From: Chloroflexota bacterium
GTDB lineage: Bacteria; Chloroflexota; Anaerolineae; UBA7937; B3-Chlor
Length of the DNA: 64,000 bases
Direction of reading: 5' to 3'
Assembly (NCBI GenBank): GCA_030603665.1
Contig: JAUVXJ010000003.1
Span: 1-64,000 of the forward strand
Shown here: in pieces, positions 1 through 7,995 of the stretch
Numbering within the stretch: the first letter of the stretch is position 1
Layout: the number at the start of each line of letters is the position of its first letter
Notes under the pieces: model-generated
What the model was told of the DNA's origin: nothing
Databases searched by the model: none
The model's input: only the letters and a program-made list of their open reading frames with translations
Made by a program: the position numbers and the translations under genes

Positions 1-186
1 TTGGAGTTGAGCATCGTGGACGATGGCCGGGGTTTCAATCTACAGGAGGCCCTGGATAGGGCTCAGTTGGAGAAGCGTTTTGGCCTCTTGGGAATACAAG
101 AGCCCACCTACCTCATGGGAGGCAATTTTGACATGGAGAGCGCTCCTGGCCAGGGCAGCACCCTAGGGATTGTTCTGCCCGTGTAG
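1..186 (+). CDS. Sensor histidine kinase, C-terminal ATPase end (partial)
   Basis: Only the last 61 codons are present because the gene runs off the left edge. The residues DDGRGF, then GLLGIQE and the closing GQGSTLGIVLPV match the end of a HATPase_c domain of NarL/DegS-type two-component kinases: the G1 box, the lid segment and the last beta strand. The protein would bind ATP and phosphorylate a partner regulator that is not in the window. The TTG at position 1 is an in-frame leucine codon and not a start. The assignment to a family is firm; the signal sensed cannot be seen. Confidence 0.85.
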   Translation: MELSIVDDGRGFNLQEALDRAQLEKRFGLLGIQEPTYLMGGNFDMESAPGQGSTLGIVLPV

Positions 187-233
187 AAGTTGACCTTTCC
201 CCAGTCTTGGGCCAAGATGCGCGTGGTTTGCAA

Positions 234-306
234 GCGGGTGTAACTCAGTTGGCAGAGTGTCTGCTTCCCAAGCAGAATGTCGTCGGTTCGAATCCCATCA
301 CCCGCA
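234..306 (+). tRNA. tRNA-Gly (anticodon CCC)
   Basis: A full cloverleaf folds here. Acceptor arm GCGGGTG (234-240) pairs perfectly with CACCCGC (299-305), with discriminator A at 306. The anticodon stem TCTGC/GCAGA (260-264/272-276) frames the loop TTCCCAA, so the anticodon at 267-269 is CCC, which reads GGG glycine codons. The T loop carries GGTTCGAATCC. The 3' CCA is not encoded. It lies between the kinase end and the thiolase. Confidence 0.95.
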
Positions 307-395
307 CTGTTCGATAGTCAGGTAGGTCTCAGGCTGTGATTCTGGGCCTGTAATCTCTCCAAGCTCGGCACCTACGATCAGATTGTCTTGCCTGC

Positions 396-1583
396 CTACA
401 TCTCAATGCTCATGGCCACGGCTTCTCCTCCACCCAGGCAGAGAGCAGCCAGGCCTAGATTGGCGCCCCGATCCCTCATGGCGTAGGTGAGGGTCACCAG
501 TAGGCGGGTACCACTGCAACCGACGGGGTGTCCCAGAGCAATGGCTCCGCCGTTGACATTGAGCTTGCCCCAGTTCAGGTCCAGCTTCTTGCCATCAGCG
601 ATGCTCTGGGAAGCGAAGGCCTCGTTCATCTCCAACAAGTCAAAGTCATCTATCTTGTAGCCCGTCTTCTTCATCAGCTTTTCTACCGCGTGGACGGGCG
701 CAAAGAAGATCCACTTTGGCTCCACCGCTGCCTGTGCAAAGCCGGTGATGCGAGCCAGAGGCTCGACGCCCAGGTCTTTCGCTTTCTGCGCGCTGGTAAT
801 CACCACCGCCCCCGCGCCATCGGTGATGCCAGGGGAATTCCCAGCGGTGCACTTGCCGTCTTTCTTGAAAGCGGGTCGGAGCTTGGCCAGCGCTTCCATG
901 CTGGTATCGGCACGAGGGCTCTCATCTGTGTCGAAGATGATGGGTTCGCCCTTGCGCTGCGGTACCGCCATAGAGACGACTTCCGCCTTGAACTTCCCTT
1001 CATTGATGGCCCGCACCGCCTTTTGATGACTACCCAAGGCGAACTCGTCCATCTCTTGACGGGTGATACTCATTGCGTCAGCGATGAGCTCGGCTGCGTT
1101 ACCCATGTGCCAGTTCTCGGTCATGCACCACAGAGCATCGTGTACGGTGGCATCAATGAGTTCGGCATTCCCCAAACGATAGCCGATCCTGGCGTTGGCC
1201 ATGATGTGGGGTCCCATGTCCATGCTCTCCATGCCTCCCGCCACGATGATCTCCGCCTCGCCAGCCACGATGGCGTTGGCCCCCATAGCCACCGTCTTCA
1301 ATCCGGAGCCACAAATCTTGTTCACGGTCGTGGCTCCAACAGTGTGAGGTAGCCCCGCCTTGAGGGCTGCTTGGCGGGCCGGCGCCTGGCCGCAGCCAGC
1401 CTGGATGACCTGCCCCATGAGCACTTCGTCAATGGCGTCAGGTTCTATGCCAGCCCGTTCCACCGCGGCAGCGATGGCTACCGCGCCCAATTCCACTGCG
1501 GGGATGCGAGAAATCGTTCCGCCAAGGCGCCCGATGGCGGTGCGGGCAGCACCTACGATGACTATTCCTGTGCCCTTTGTCAT
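396..1583 (-). CDS. Acetyl-CoA acetyltransferase (thiolase)
   Basis: This 395-residue protein has the usual length of a biosynthetic/degradative thiolase, which condenses two acetyl-CoA to acetoacetyl-CoA or runs the reverse cleavage. Nucleophile Cys91 sits in NKICGSGLK, the NEAF motif is at 320-323, His352 is in GHPVGCSG, and the second catalytic Cys382 is in CLGGGEA, so all active-site residues are intact. A GGAG ribosome site lies just before the ATG. It stands alone, with no beta-oxidation partner nearby, so the direction of the reaction and chain-length preference are open. Confidence 0.95.
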   Translation of the reverse strand: MTKGTGIVIVGAARTAIGRLGGTISRIPAVELGAVAIAAAVERAGIEPDAIDEVLMGQVIQAGCGQAPARQAALKAGLPHTVGATTVNKICGSGLKTVAMGANAIVAGEAEIIVAGGMESMDMGPHIMANARIGYRLGNAELIDATVHDALWCMTENWHMGNAAELIADAMSITRQEMDEFALGSHQKAVRAINEGKFKAEVVSMAVPQRKGEPIIFDTDESPRADTSMEALAKLRPAFKKDGKCTAGNSPGITDGAGAVVITSAQKAKDLGVEPLARITGFAQAAVEPKWIFFAPVHAVEKLMKKTGYKIDDFDLLEMNEAFASQSIADGKKLDLNWGKLNVNGGAIALGHPVGCSGTRLLVTLTYAMRDRGANLGLAALCLGGGEAVAMSIEM

Positions 1584-2023
1584 ATTGCTCCTCTCTATCT
1601 GTCTAGTGGCATACCCACCGATGCCGTGTCAACCCTCGCTCACAGGGCGTGGAAAAACGACGTGCGATCCGCCGCAGGACGCATCCTGAGTAGTGCTGAG
1701 TAGCCGCGAAGCGGCGTATCGAAGCACGTATCGAAGGAGCGATCCAGCGGCGAGGGCAGCTGGAATGGCGCCCTACATGTGGCAGATGGTCCGAGAGTGC
1801 CACGCTCGCTCCAGGCCGCGCTCGGGCCCCACAGAGACACTGCTCGCCGATAGGGCGGGAAGCGTCCTTCAACGGCCACGGCAACTAGCACCGATCGCAA
1901 ATCGACGAGAACCATTGCCGGGCGTTCAGAATCTGACCTCAGCAGCCTGACGGCCACGGTGATATCAGTTGCCCTGGCCTCCACCTGAGGCGGACCGGGG
2001 GTAGCGGAGCCGGCAAGAAATGC
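1584..2023. other. Gene-free stretch
   Basis: About 440 bases between the thiolase start and the ACR3 stop. Short open frames occur on both strands but none has a recognisable product, a good ribosome site or typical composition. The thiolase promoter must lie here; I could not pick a convincing -35/-10 pair. Confidence 0.4.
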
Positions 2024-3079
2024 CTACCCGCGAGCCCGCTCCTCCTGAATACTGCACGCGCCCGCCGTATTGGTGCCAAACAGCCTCCACTCCAGCTTCT
2101 TGGCCAGATAGACAATGGTCAGCATCAGGGGCACCTCGATCAGCGGGCCAATCACGGTCGACACGACAACCATCGGCCGAGACGCAAAGGCGGTCAAGGC
2201 GATGGCGATGGCCAGCTCGAAGTTCCGGCCCGTGCAGTGGAAAGAGGTCGTGGCCGAGTCAGCGTAGCAGAACCCCACCTTCCGGCTGACCAGCAGGACG
2301 CCGAAAAATAGCACGAAGAAGAAGAGAACCAGGGGCGTTGCCATCAGCCAGATCAACTCAGGACGCTGCAGGATCACATCGCCCTGGAGCGCAAACATGA
2401 CGACCAGCGTCAACATCAAAGCAGTGAGCTGGATATCATCCAGTATCGGGAGCGCCTTGGTCTCAAACCAGGCCTGACCTTTGGCGCGCAACATCCACCG
2501 ACGCGACAGCGCCCCGGCCCACAAAGGCAGCCCCAGGTACAACACCACGCTCTGGGCCACGAGTCTAATATTCACAGAGACCCTTGTCCCAAGGATCAAC
2601 CAGATGAAGAAGGGGGTCGTAGCCATCTGGATCAGGGAGTTCCAGGCCATCAAGACGATGCCCAGCGGACCATTACCCTTCGCCAGGTCGGTCCAGACCA
2701 GCACCATGGCGATGCAGGGCGCCACGCCCAGCAGAACGAGGCCCGTCCACAGATCCGGATGGTCCCGCAGAAAGATCCAGCCAAAGAGGTAGAGCAGGAA
2801 GGGGTTGAAGGCATAGTTGAAAAAGATCACGATGGCGGCTGCCTTCCAGTCACGGGCAGCGCTGCGGACCTGTCCAAGCTCCAACTTGGTCATCGCTGGA
2901 TAGATCATCACAAAAAGGCCGAGCGGGATCCCCGGCTCCAGGGCCTTCCCTACCTGTGGCCAGAACTTGCCCAGAAGCAACCCTACCGCCATGGCCAGGA
3001 TGATCCATACCGGCAGTAGTCTGCCCACCACGCCGAGACCCGCCTGCTCGCGGGTAGGTGCCGTTGCACTATCATTCAT
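2024..3079 (-). CDS. acr3: ACR3-family arsenite efflux permease
   Basis: About 350 residues with roughly ten hydrophobic helices. The ACR3 signature VAPCIAMVLVW carries the conserved metalloid-binding cysteine, and the second half has the family's SFHCTGRNFELAIAIAL segment. The family exports arsenite (and sometimes antimonite) using the proton gradient. I place the start at the ATG at 3079 because an AAGGGAG site lies 8 bases upstream; the frame stays open for 20 more codons. It is the last gene of the ArsR-led operon, separated by about 440 bases from the preceding redox gene, so it may have its own promoter too. Confidence 0.92.
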   Translation of the reverse strand: MNDSATAPTREQAGLGVVGRLLPVWIILAMAVGLLLGKFWPQVGKALEPGIPLGLFVMIYPAMTKLELGQVRSAARDWKAAAIVIFFNYAFNPFLLYLFGWIFLRDHPDLWTGLVLLGVAPCIAMVLVWTDLAKGNGPLGIVLMAWNSLIQMATTPFFIWLILGTRVSVNIRLVAQSVVLYLGLPLWAGALSRRWMLRAKGQAWFETKALPILDDIQLTALMLTLVVMFALQGDVILQRPELIWLMATPLVLFFFVLFFGVLLVSRKVGFCYADSATTSFHCTGRNFELAIAIALTAFASRPMVVVSTVIGPLIEVPLMLTIVYLAKKLEWRLFGTNTAGACSIQEERARG

Positions 3080-3522
3080 CTTGTGTTCTCCCTTCTTCAC
3101 AAGATCATCGGATTCGATGCCCCCTGGACTAGCGTGCATCGAAGGTCTTCTCTCCGCGTCAGTATCTGGAGAGAACCACAGCGGACCATGGGCTGAAGCC
3201 TATCGCCTCTGGCGACGTGCATCCGGCCCATCTCCGAACCCATAACACTGTGAACGCCGACCACAGGATCCACGGCATGACACTGGCATTCCTTGCAGAC
3301 CTCCTGCACTCGTGCGATCTGGAAGATATGTGATGCCGACAACCATCGACTGGAAGGCAAAGAGATTCAGGGAGGAGAGGTGTTCAACCACCTCTCCTCC
3401 CCCTGCTGTTGCATCCGTTGCTGTTGATCTCTCCATCTGCATATGCCTTCCTTCGTACGAAAATGCCCTCCAGCCGCTCCGTGCTTAAATCCAATGCAGG
3501 CCCGAGTCTCTGCCCGAGCCCC
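3080..3522. other. Unresolved spacer with one weak small frame
   Basis: Between the ACR3 gene and the first small redox gene. A minus-strand frame at 3200-3442 (80 codons) has a fair ribosome site (GAAGGAAGG, 3 bases before ATG), but its product is not recognisable. An overlapping frame at 3097-3360 carries a CKECQC cysteine cluster, so this could be one gene broken by a frameshift. I cannot support a function. Confidence 0.3.
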
Positions 3523-3777
3523 CTACCCCTCATCCTGCGCCAGTGCTTGCCTGATCCAGGCGGTCACCTCCTCTGGAGAGGGTAGGCGCCCGGCACATAC
3601 CAGCTGTTCATTGATCACGAGGCCGGGTGTGGCCATGATGGGGTACTCCATGATCTTGTCGAGTTCGGTTACCTTCTCGAGGTCTGCCTGCGCTCCCAGG
3701 TCGAGCACTGCTGATCGCGCCAGCTGCTCCAGCTTCTGACAATTGGCACAACCAGGACCCAATATCTTGAGCTTCAT
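3523..3777 (-). CDS. Small thioredoxin-fold redox-active disulfide protein
   Basis: 84 residues with the opening MKLKILGPGCANC, the hallmark of the 'redox-active disulfide protein 2' (MTH895-type) family, half the size of ordinary thioredoxin. The active pair is Cys10/Cys13; Thr50-Pro51 is the cis-proline region and Cys61 is a third conserved cysteine (LVCAGRLPS). An AAGGAG site lies just before the ATG. Such proteins often sit beside metalloid permeases and are taken as electron donors. It is a paralogue of 3992-4261 in the same operon. The ArsE of arsEFG operons may belong here, but I cannot confirm that. Confidence 0.88.
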   Translation of the reverse strand: MKLKILGPGCANCQKLEQLARSAVLDLGAQADLEKVTELDKIMEYPIMATPGLVINEQLVCAGRLPSPEEVTAWIRQALAQDEG

Positions 3778-3991
3778 TTCTTCTCCTTGCCCGGCTCAGC
3801 ATGGCCAGGCCCAATCCGAGTATCCATCCAGCGAAGGTGGTCAGAATCACCACCAGCCCCAGGTGCACCAAGGTAGGTCAGTGCTAGGCTGTTCACTGCC
3901 GCCCCGACAAGTAGAGAGGTGATGGCTGAACCGAAACCGGCTCCCCTCTTCTAGAGCCCCGCGAAGAGGTGAAGGACGAAAAGATTCCGGT
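3778..3991 (-). pseudogene. Possible broken membrane-protein remnant
   Basis: The spacer between the two redox-disulfide genes reads as two hydrophobic segments in different frames. One frame gives GFGSAITSLLVGAAVNSLALTY; the next gives MVHLGLVVILTTFAGWILG and LGLAML, ending right at the ribosome site of the downstream gene. This would fit the C-terminal end of a permease that has lost its reading frame; DUF318-type permeases are often paired with such redox proteins. No full-length frame exists. This is a weak call. Confidence 0.3.
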
Positions 3992-4261
3992 CTAGGTAGC
4001 GCCCTCGCCTGGCGCCCCTTCGTCCAAGGCACCCTCCACCCCGGAGACGACTTCCTTCATCGAAGGTATACGCCCCGCGCACACAAGCTGTTCGTCGATC
4101 ACCAGGCCAGGCGTGTACATGAGCGGGTATTTCTTCATCTCAGCTTGGTCAATGATGTGCTGGATTGTAGCTTCTACCTCAAGCATCTCCAACGCATCTA
4201 TGGCGACCTGGCGCATCAGAGAGCAGTTGACACAGCCCGGCCCCAGGATCTTGACGTTCAC
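3992..4261 (-). CDS. Small thioredoxin-fold redox-active disulfide protein (second copy)
   Basis: 89 residues, opening MNVKILGPGCVNC with the Cys10/Cys13 pair, then TPGLVIDEQLVCAGRIPS, closely matching the paralogue at 3523-3777. The start is the GTG at 4261, chosen because AGGAGG lies 7 bases upstream; an ATG 12 codons earlier lacks such a site. It probably shuttles electrons to or from thiols in the metalloid-response pathway. Two diverged copies in one operon suggest separate partners. It lies 45 bases after the OsmC gene and is very likely co-transcribed. Confidence 0.88.
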   Translation of the reverse strand: MNVKILGPGCVNCSLMRQVAIDALEMLEVEATIQHIIDQAEMKKYPLMYTPGLVIDEQLVCAGRIPSMKEVVSGVEGALDEGAPGEGAT

Positions 4262-4306
4262 CGCTACTCCTCCTAAGCGAGTCGCATGATAGCTCAACCC
4301 TGAGAA

Positions 4307-4735
4307 TCAAACGATCGTAATCTCGGGCTCCACAACCACCTCGCCCTTGATGGAGTTGGCGACCAGGCTGTACTTGGTGGCCGATTCCAGAGCCCGTCCT
4401 ACTCGCTTCTCGTCGCTGTTTCGAATCTTGATTTTGGGCCACAGGGTGACCTTGGTGAAGATCTCTGTGCGATCCAGCTCGATCTTCTTCTCGCCCTCGG
4501 CCCTGCACTCGTAGGACAGCAGATCGATCTTGAATCTCTCTGCTGCCCAGAGAAACATCAACATCACGCAGGTGTTGACCGCCGCCACGAAGGCCTCCTC
4601 GGGGGTCATGACCCCCGCATGGCCATGTGCGTCCGGAGGAGCAGAGAAGTCCATCTCCGGCCCATTGCCACACTTGAGATGGCCCCAGTGCTCCCCCTTC
4701 CAGGTCACCGTCGTCTCGTAGGTGTAGGCAGCCAT
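4307..4735 (-). CDS. OsmC/Ohr-family protein
   Basis: 142 residues of the OsmC fold. The segment PEEAFVAAVNTCVMLMFL holds the conserved peroxidatic Cys56, and the C-terminal half keeps the usual beta-rich layout. OsmC/Ohr proteins reduce organic hydroperoxides, or in divergent subfamilies act on persulfides and other thiols. Only the first of the two catalytic cysteines of classical Ohr is evident, so this may belong to a divergent branch. It starts one base after the stop of the DGC gene, so the two are translationally linked in the ArsR-led operon. Confidence 0.88.
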   Translation of the reverse strand: MAAYTYETTVTWKGEHWGHLKCGNGPEMDFSAPPDAHGHAGVMTPEEAFVAAVNTCVMLMFLWAAERFKIDLLSYECRAEGEKKIELDRTEIFTKVTLWPKIKIRNSDEKRVGRALESATKYSLVANSIKGEVVVEPEITIV

Positions 4736-5446
4736 CTATCCCTCCCTGTCACGGCAGAACTTCTGATACTGTTTCAGGAGGGTCTCCTTATATGACTGTT
4801 CCACACTCGTGGGGACGAAATTGTAGACTCTGACCGCCTTCAGGATCTCTTCGTCAACTCCAGCACCATCCCGGTGACCTTGCTGGTACATCTGCTCGAA
4901 GACAGGCTCCAGGGCTAACAGGCCCACCGAGGCTCCGCCGATCTTGACACGGGTGATGGGGATAGTCGGTCCACCGCAGCACGTTGCGCCCCCCGCGGTG
5001 GCATCGCTCGGCTGTGGCGCCCGCTGAGTGTCGCTCCTGCTCCCCAGCAGGTGGGCCACCTGCTGGGCGATCTCTTCGGCCACGACAGTGACCGCTTGTT
5101 GGCCCTCTTCATCCAGTGCCCGCCTGCTGCTCCCAGGCGACAGATCTCGCTCCTCAAGGAACTTGTCCACTACTATGCTACCAGATACCGCCCCGCTGTA
5201 CTTCTCAGTAGCTCTCTTGGCGCACAGCTTACCGCAGCCATCGACGGCGATGGTCGGATACGATTTGGCGAAGGCTCGCTCCTTTTCGTCTCCGGCCAGG
5301 AACAGGGGAAGACAAAGGGTCACGGTCTCTCCAGGCATCAGACAATCCAGGACTTTGCGCGCCGCCACACGGGAGATGGTCCCCTCTGGGATCTCTTCAC
5401 CAGAGCAGGCGATGATCCCCACCTTCTTCTGCGGCAAATCAACCAT
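4736..5446 (-). CDS. DGC-domain putative zinc-binding protein with C-terminal extension
   Basis: 236 residues. The first ~145 form a DGC domain: Cys14 in IIACSG, Cys45 in TLCLPLF, and the name-giving VDGCGKLC (Cys71, Cys75). A TCCGG cysteine pair near residue 160 leads to a second unit beginning TRVKIGGASVGLLALEP and ending near QYQKFCRDREG, which I do not recognise. The start ATG at 5446 follows AAGGAGG by 9 bases and overlaps the stop of the upstream DGC gene by 8 bases (coupled translation). The biochemical role of DGC proteins is not established; cysteine placement suggests metal or metalloid binding. Confidence 0.82.
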   Translation of the reverse strand: MVDLPQKKVGIIACSGEEIPEGTISRVAARKVLDCLMPGETVTLCLPLFLAGDEKERAFAKSYPTIAVDGCGKLCAKRATEKYSGAVSGSIVVDKFLEERDLSPGSSRRALDEEGQQAVTVVAEEIAQQVAHLLGSRSDTQRAPQPSDATAGGATCCGGPTIPITRVKIGGASVGLLALEPVFEQMYQQGHRDGAGVDEEILKAVRVYNFVPTSVEQSYKETLLKQYQKFCRDREG

Positions 5447-5867
5447 CTGCCTCATCCTCCTTGTCTTTGAGGGCATCCACTTCGGCCACCACCTTCTCGG
5501 CCAGGAAAGCGGCCAGCTTGCGCCCTGGCTCTCCCAGATCGAGCACTGCCTGGACTTTCAGGTCGGGGTGTTCCCGGTAGGTGTCCACCACCTTGAGATT
5601 GGCCGCGCTGCGACCGCCGGCGCTCTTCACGTTGACCTCAGCACACGCCTTGGGACAGCCATCTATGGTGATCACCGGATGCCCGCGGACACGTTCCTTC
5701 GCCTCCTCGTCGCCCAAGGTGAGCAGAGAAAGACAAAGGGTGTCCGTCTCGCCCGGCCGCATGTCGTCTACGACCACATATGTGGCCTCACGCCCCACCG
5801 AGCCGAAGGCCTTTCCGATCCCGCTGCAGGGGATGATCAGCACCTTGTCGTCATCCGCGCTACTCAT
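5439..5867 (-). CDS. DGC-domain putative zinc-binding protein
   Basis: 142 residues comprising one DGC domain: IIPCSG with Cys14, DTLCLSL with Cys45 and IDGCPKACA with Cys71/Cys75. These four cysteines match those of the next gene, so the pair arose by duplication or works as a hetero-oligomer. Its ATG overlaps the stop of the GcvH-like gene (ATGA). No enzyme activity is known for the family. Placement between a lipoyl carrier and OsmC under ArsR control suggests handling of a toxic thiol-reactive element; that is inference. Confidence 0.85.
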   Translation of the reverse strand: MSSADDDKVLIIPCSGIGKAFGSVGREATYVVVDDMRPGETDTLCLSLLTLGDEEAKERVRGHPVITIDGCPKACAEVNVKSAGGRSAANLKVVDTYREHPDLKVQAVLDLGEPGRKLAAFLAEKVVAEVDALKDKEDEADG

Positions 5868-6319
5868 CTCTTCTTCGTCTCCTCTTCGGCCTGAGATTGC
5901 ATGACCGGCAGGTAATCCTCCGCCGTCAGCAGCGTCCTCCGATCACTTTCGAAGTCCGTCATCCGTATGAGAAGGAGCCAGCCCTCGCCGTAGGGATCTT
6001 CGTTCACCAGTTCGGGGCTCACGTCCAGTTCCTCATTCCTCTCCTCAACGATCCCCGAGACGGGGGACTTGATGGCCACATCCGCCTTGATGGTCTCAAT
6101 GCTCCCCAATTCTTGCCCGCGTTTCACTTCTGTCTCAGGTTCCGGTGAATTCACGAAGGCCACATCGCCGCTCGACTGCTGGAGGTAGTCGGTAACTCCC
6201 ACTCTTGCCAGTCCATCCTCGATGGACACCCAAAGGCCCTCCCCATCATACAGATACTCCTTCTTGGCTGTGAAGACGAACTTGTCAACCGTGGCCTGTA
6301 GATACTCTTCCGCATTCAT
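5864..6319 (-). CDS. Lipoyl-carrier protein, glycine cleavage H-like
   Basis: 151 residues with the H-protein fold. The lipoyl-lysine hairpin reads GSIETIKADVAIKSPVSGIV with Lys78 as the predicted lipoylation site, preceded by GDVAFV and followed by NEDPYGEGWLL, as in GcvH. The start ATG at 6319 follows a GGGAGG site by about 10 bases. There is no glycine decarboxylase, T-protein or lipoate ligase in the window, and the gene sits in an ArsR-led operon with thiol proteins. It is therefore unlikely to serve glycine cleavage. It more resembles stand-alone H-like carriers such as LbpA of sulfur oxidation. Lipoyl dithiols bind trivalent arsenic tightly. Confidence 0.88.
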   Translation of the reverse strand: MNAEEYLQATVDKFVFTAKKEYLYDGEGLWVSIEDGLARVGVTDYLQQSSGDVAFVNSPEPETEVKRGQELGSIETIKADVAIKSPVSGIVEERNEELDVSPELVNEDPYGEGWLLLIRMTDFESDRRTLLTAEDYLPVMQSQAEEETKKR

Positions 6320-6442
6320 TCTGTTCCATCCTCCCACACGGGATCAACCACAATACCCCCTTCGCGGTGCGTCGGCCAGTTCGAGCGAGGCACAAAGGCA
6401 CTCCTCGAGACCGAACGGGACGCTTCTATGCCTTCTCCTTGT

Positions 6443-6652
6443 TCACATCGACTCTACCGATACCTGGTCGCGGGCTGGATCCCCCTCGCAGTCTATGCAC
6501 AGGCGCGTTGCGCGATTGGTCCAGTACTCCTTGCCGCAAACGGGGCACTCCGCCCTACGAAGCGAGCCCGTCTTCTGCGATTTAGGCTGCAAACCAGGCG
6601 GCAGAGTGGCGAAAGGGTCTGTCACGCAGCCACACATTTTCGCCTCTTCCAT
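6443..6652 (-). CDS. Small zinc-ribbon protein, unknown role
   Basis: 69 residues, recognised only by its cysteine layout: CGC at 7-9, then CPVC (36-39) and CIDC (52-55), a zinc-ribbon spacing. The ATG at 6652 is preceded by GGGGAGG at 6 bases. The first 30 residues are probably disordered. It lies between the ArsR gene (117 bases) and the H-like gene (124 bases) on the same strand, so it is likely the second gene of the operon. It could be a metal chaperone or a co-regulator; nothing in it decides. Confidence 0.6.
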   Translation of the reverse strand: MEEAKMCGCVTDPFATLPPGLQPKSQKTGSLRRAECPVCGKEYWTNRATRLCIDCEGDPARDQVSVESM

Positions 6653-6768
6653 CAAGCCCCTCCCCTTTCAACTCTTGCCCCGACCGCGGGCCGGCTTAAG
6701 ACTCGCGGGTCGCGGCAGGTGAGACTACTCACGCGCGGTCTCACGTCTGCCTCCCGGAGTCGGACGCC

Positions 6769-7095
6769 TTAGCCAGTCGCCACTTCTCGAAGGGCGGCCG
6801 CCGCCTCCGCGAACTGGTCGCGTGCTATGTGTCCTAGCGTGTCCAATACCTCACCCGTCCGCTCGTCGGCCAGAGTGTACATCACCCGCACCCCATCGCG
6901 GCGAGTGTTCACCAGATTGGCCTTCCGCAACACGGCCAGGTGCTGCGACACGTTCGACTGTCGCAGGCCAAGGAGCGGCCCGAACTCACACGCGCAGAGC
7001 TCGCCCTTCTGGAGAAGAGCCAGCATCTGCAACCTCGTGGAGTGGGCCAGGGCCTTGACCATCCGCGCCTGCAACCTGTATCCCTCTTCTTCCAT
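6769..7095 (-). CDS. arsR: ArsR/SmtB-family metalloregulator
   Basis: 108 residues, a winged-helix repressor. The metal site ELCACEFG (Cys34, Cys36) lies in the alpha3 helix and matches the ELCVCDL As(III) site; recognition helix residues are about 44-62 (RQSNVSQHLAVLRKANLV). Family members leave DNA when arsenite or another metal binds. The gene starts about 20 bases downstream of a palindromic operator, so it should repress itself and the operon running to 2024. AAGGTG is 8 bases before the ATG. Confidence 0.93.
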   Translation of the reverse strand: MEEEGYRLQARMVKALAHSTRLQMLALLQKGELCACEFGPLLGLRQSNVSQHLAVLRKANLVNTRRDGVRVMYTLADERTGEVLDTLGHIARDQFAEAAAALREVATG

Positions 7096-7116
7096 CTTAT
7101 TTCACCTTATCGCTAT

Positions 7117-7164
7117 ATTCGCGAATCCTAATATATTATACTACGAAGAAGACTACCCTGTCAA
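7117..7164 (-). promoter_or_regulatory. ArsR operon promoter and operator
   Basis: On the minus strand TTGACA (7164-7159) is 18 bases from TATAAT (7140-7135). The perfect 10-base palindrome ATTCGCGAAT (7117-7126) lies just downstream, within an A/T-rich imperfect dyad. Repressor bound there would block polymerase leaving the promoter. The same arrangement recurs at 8656-8703. Confidence 0.8.
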
Positions 7165-7302
7165 GCAGGCAATGTCTGGCACAAACAGCGCGAGTATCCA
7201 CCCAGTCGTGTCCCGCCAAGATTGGAGGCAGACACAGATAGACACGTCCTGGTTCCTGCCGCGCTACGAAAGGCAGGCCCACGCCCGCCAAGCTTCTTTT
7301 CC

Positions 7303-7995
7303 CTAGGAAAACACGCCGAAGATGTAAACCAGGCAGTAGTAGATTCCGACCCCGACGAATACGACCCCGGTCAGCCCACGCGCCCAGCGCTCCAGGCGCG
7401 TCAGCCAGCCAAAGGTCACGCCGATCGAGCGCGCGCCCAGCGTCATCAACAAAGCAAAAACAAAGACTGGCAGACTGGTCCCTACGCCGTACAGCGACGG
7501 CAGCAGCACCGGGGATCCATGTCTCACGGCCAGAGGGATCAGGCTGCCAAAGAAGAGCACCGCCGAAACGGGGCAAAAGGAAAGCGCAAAGCCCATTCCC
7601 AGTAGCCCAGCACCCCAGATTCCCCAATTCTCGACCCAATGCTCCATCTTATCACTCACGCCCCAATTGGGGAGGGGGAGCTGCAGCATCTCCAGCAGTA
7701 ACATACCCACAATGATCAGGATCGGCCCCAGGAGCTGGTTGGCGTACTTCTGCAGGACAAACGACACGTACGGCGCTGATAACAAACTCCCGACCAGCAG
7801 GACCCCCAGGCCCACATAGGTCAACGACCGGCCGAGGGTGTACGCCAGGCCAGCGAGAAAGACGTGACGCGGATTGGCCAGACGTTTTCCGACGAAGGAG
7901 ATGGCAGCGACGTTCGTCGCCAGCGGGCAGGGGCTGATGGAGGTCAGAACCCCCAGCCACAGCGCGGACGCCGCACCAACCAGCCAAAGACTCAT
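7303..7995 (-). CDS. ArsG-like / CcdA-DsbD-type thiol transport permease
   Basis: 230 residues, about six membrane helices in the CcdA/DsbD-type fold. Two conserved cysteines, each followed by proline, lie at Cys23 (SPCPLATN) and Cys141 (SFCPVSA), the pair that cycles as a disulfide across the membrane. The sequence resembles the permease called ArsG, the exporter of aromatic aminobenzyl arsenicals in arsEFG operons. The start ATG overlaps the stop of the ArsF-like gene by four bases. It could export an organoarsenical or move electrons outward; the partner gene favours the first. Confidence 0.82.
   Translation of the reverse strand: MSLWLVGAASALWLGVLTSISPCPLATNVAAISFVGKRLANPRHVFLAGLAYTLGRSLTYVGLGVLLVGSLLSAPYVSFVLQKYANQLLGPILIIVGMLLLEMLQLPLPNWGVSDKMEHWVENWGIWGAGLLGMGFALSFCPVSAVLFFGSLIPLAVRHGSPVLLPSLYGVGTSLPVFVFALLMTLGARSIGVTFGWLTRLERWARGLTGVVFVGVGIYYCLVYIFGVFS

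Noticed and set aside
528..1352. Long plus-strand open frame (274 codons) opposite the thiolase
   Set aside because: It is antisense to a gene with all catalytic residues intact, and its product has no family pattern; a codon-bias shadow.
1603..1984. Overlapping frames between thiolase and ACR3
   Set aside because: No ribosome site, no domain and mutual overlap on both strands.
5864..6319. H-like protein taken as evidence for a glycine cleavage system
   Set aside because: No GcvP, GcvT or lipoamide dehydrogenase is nearby and the operon is ArsR-led; carrier role is kept but not the pathway.
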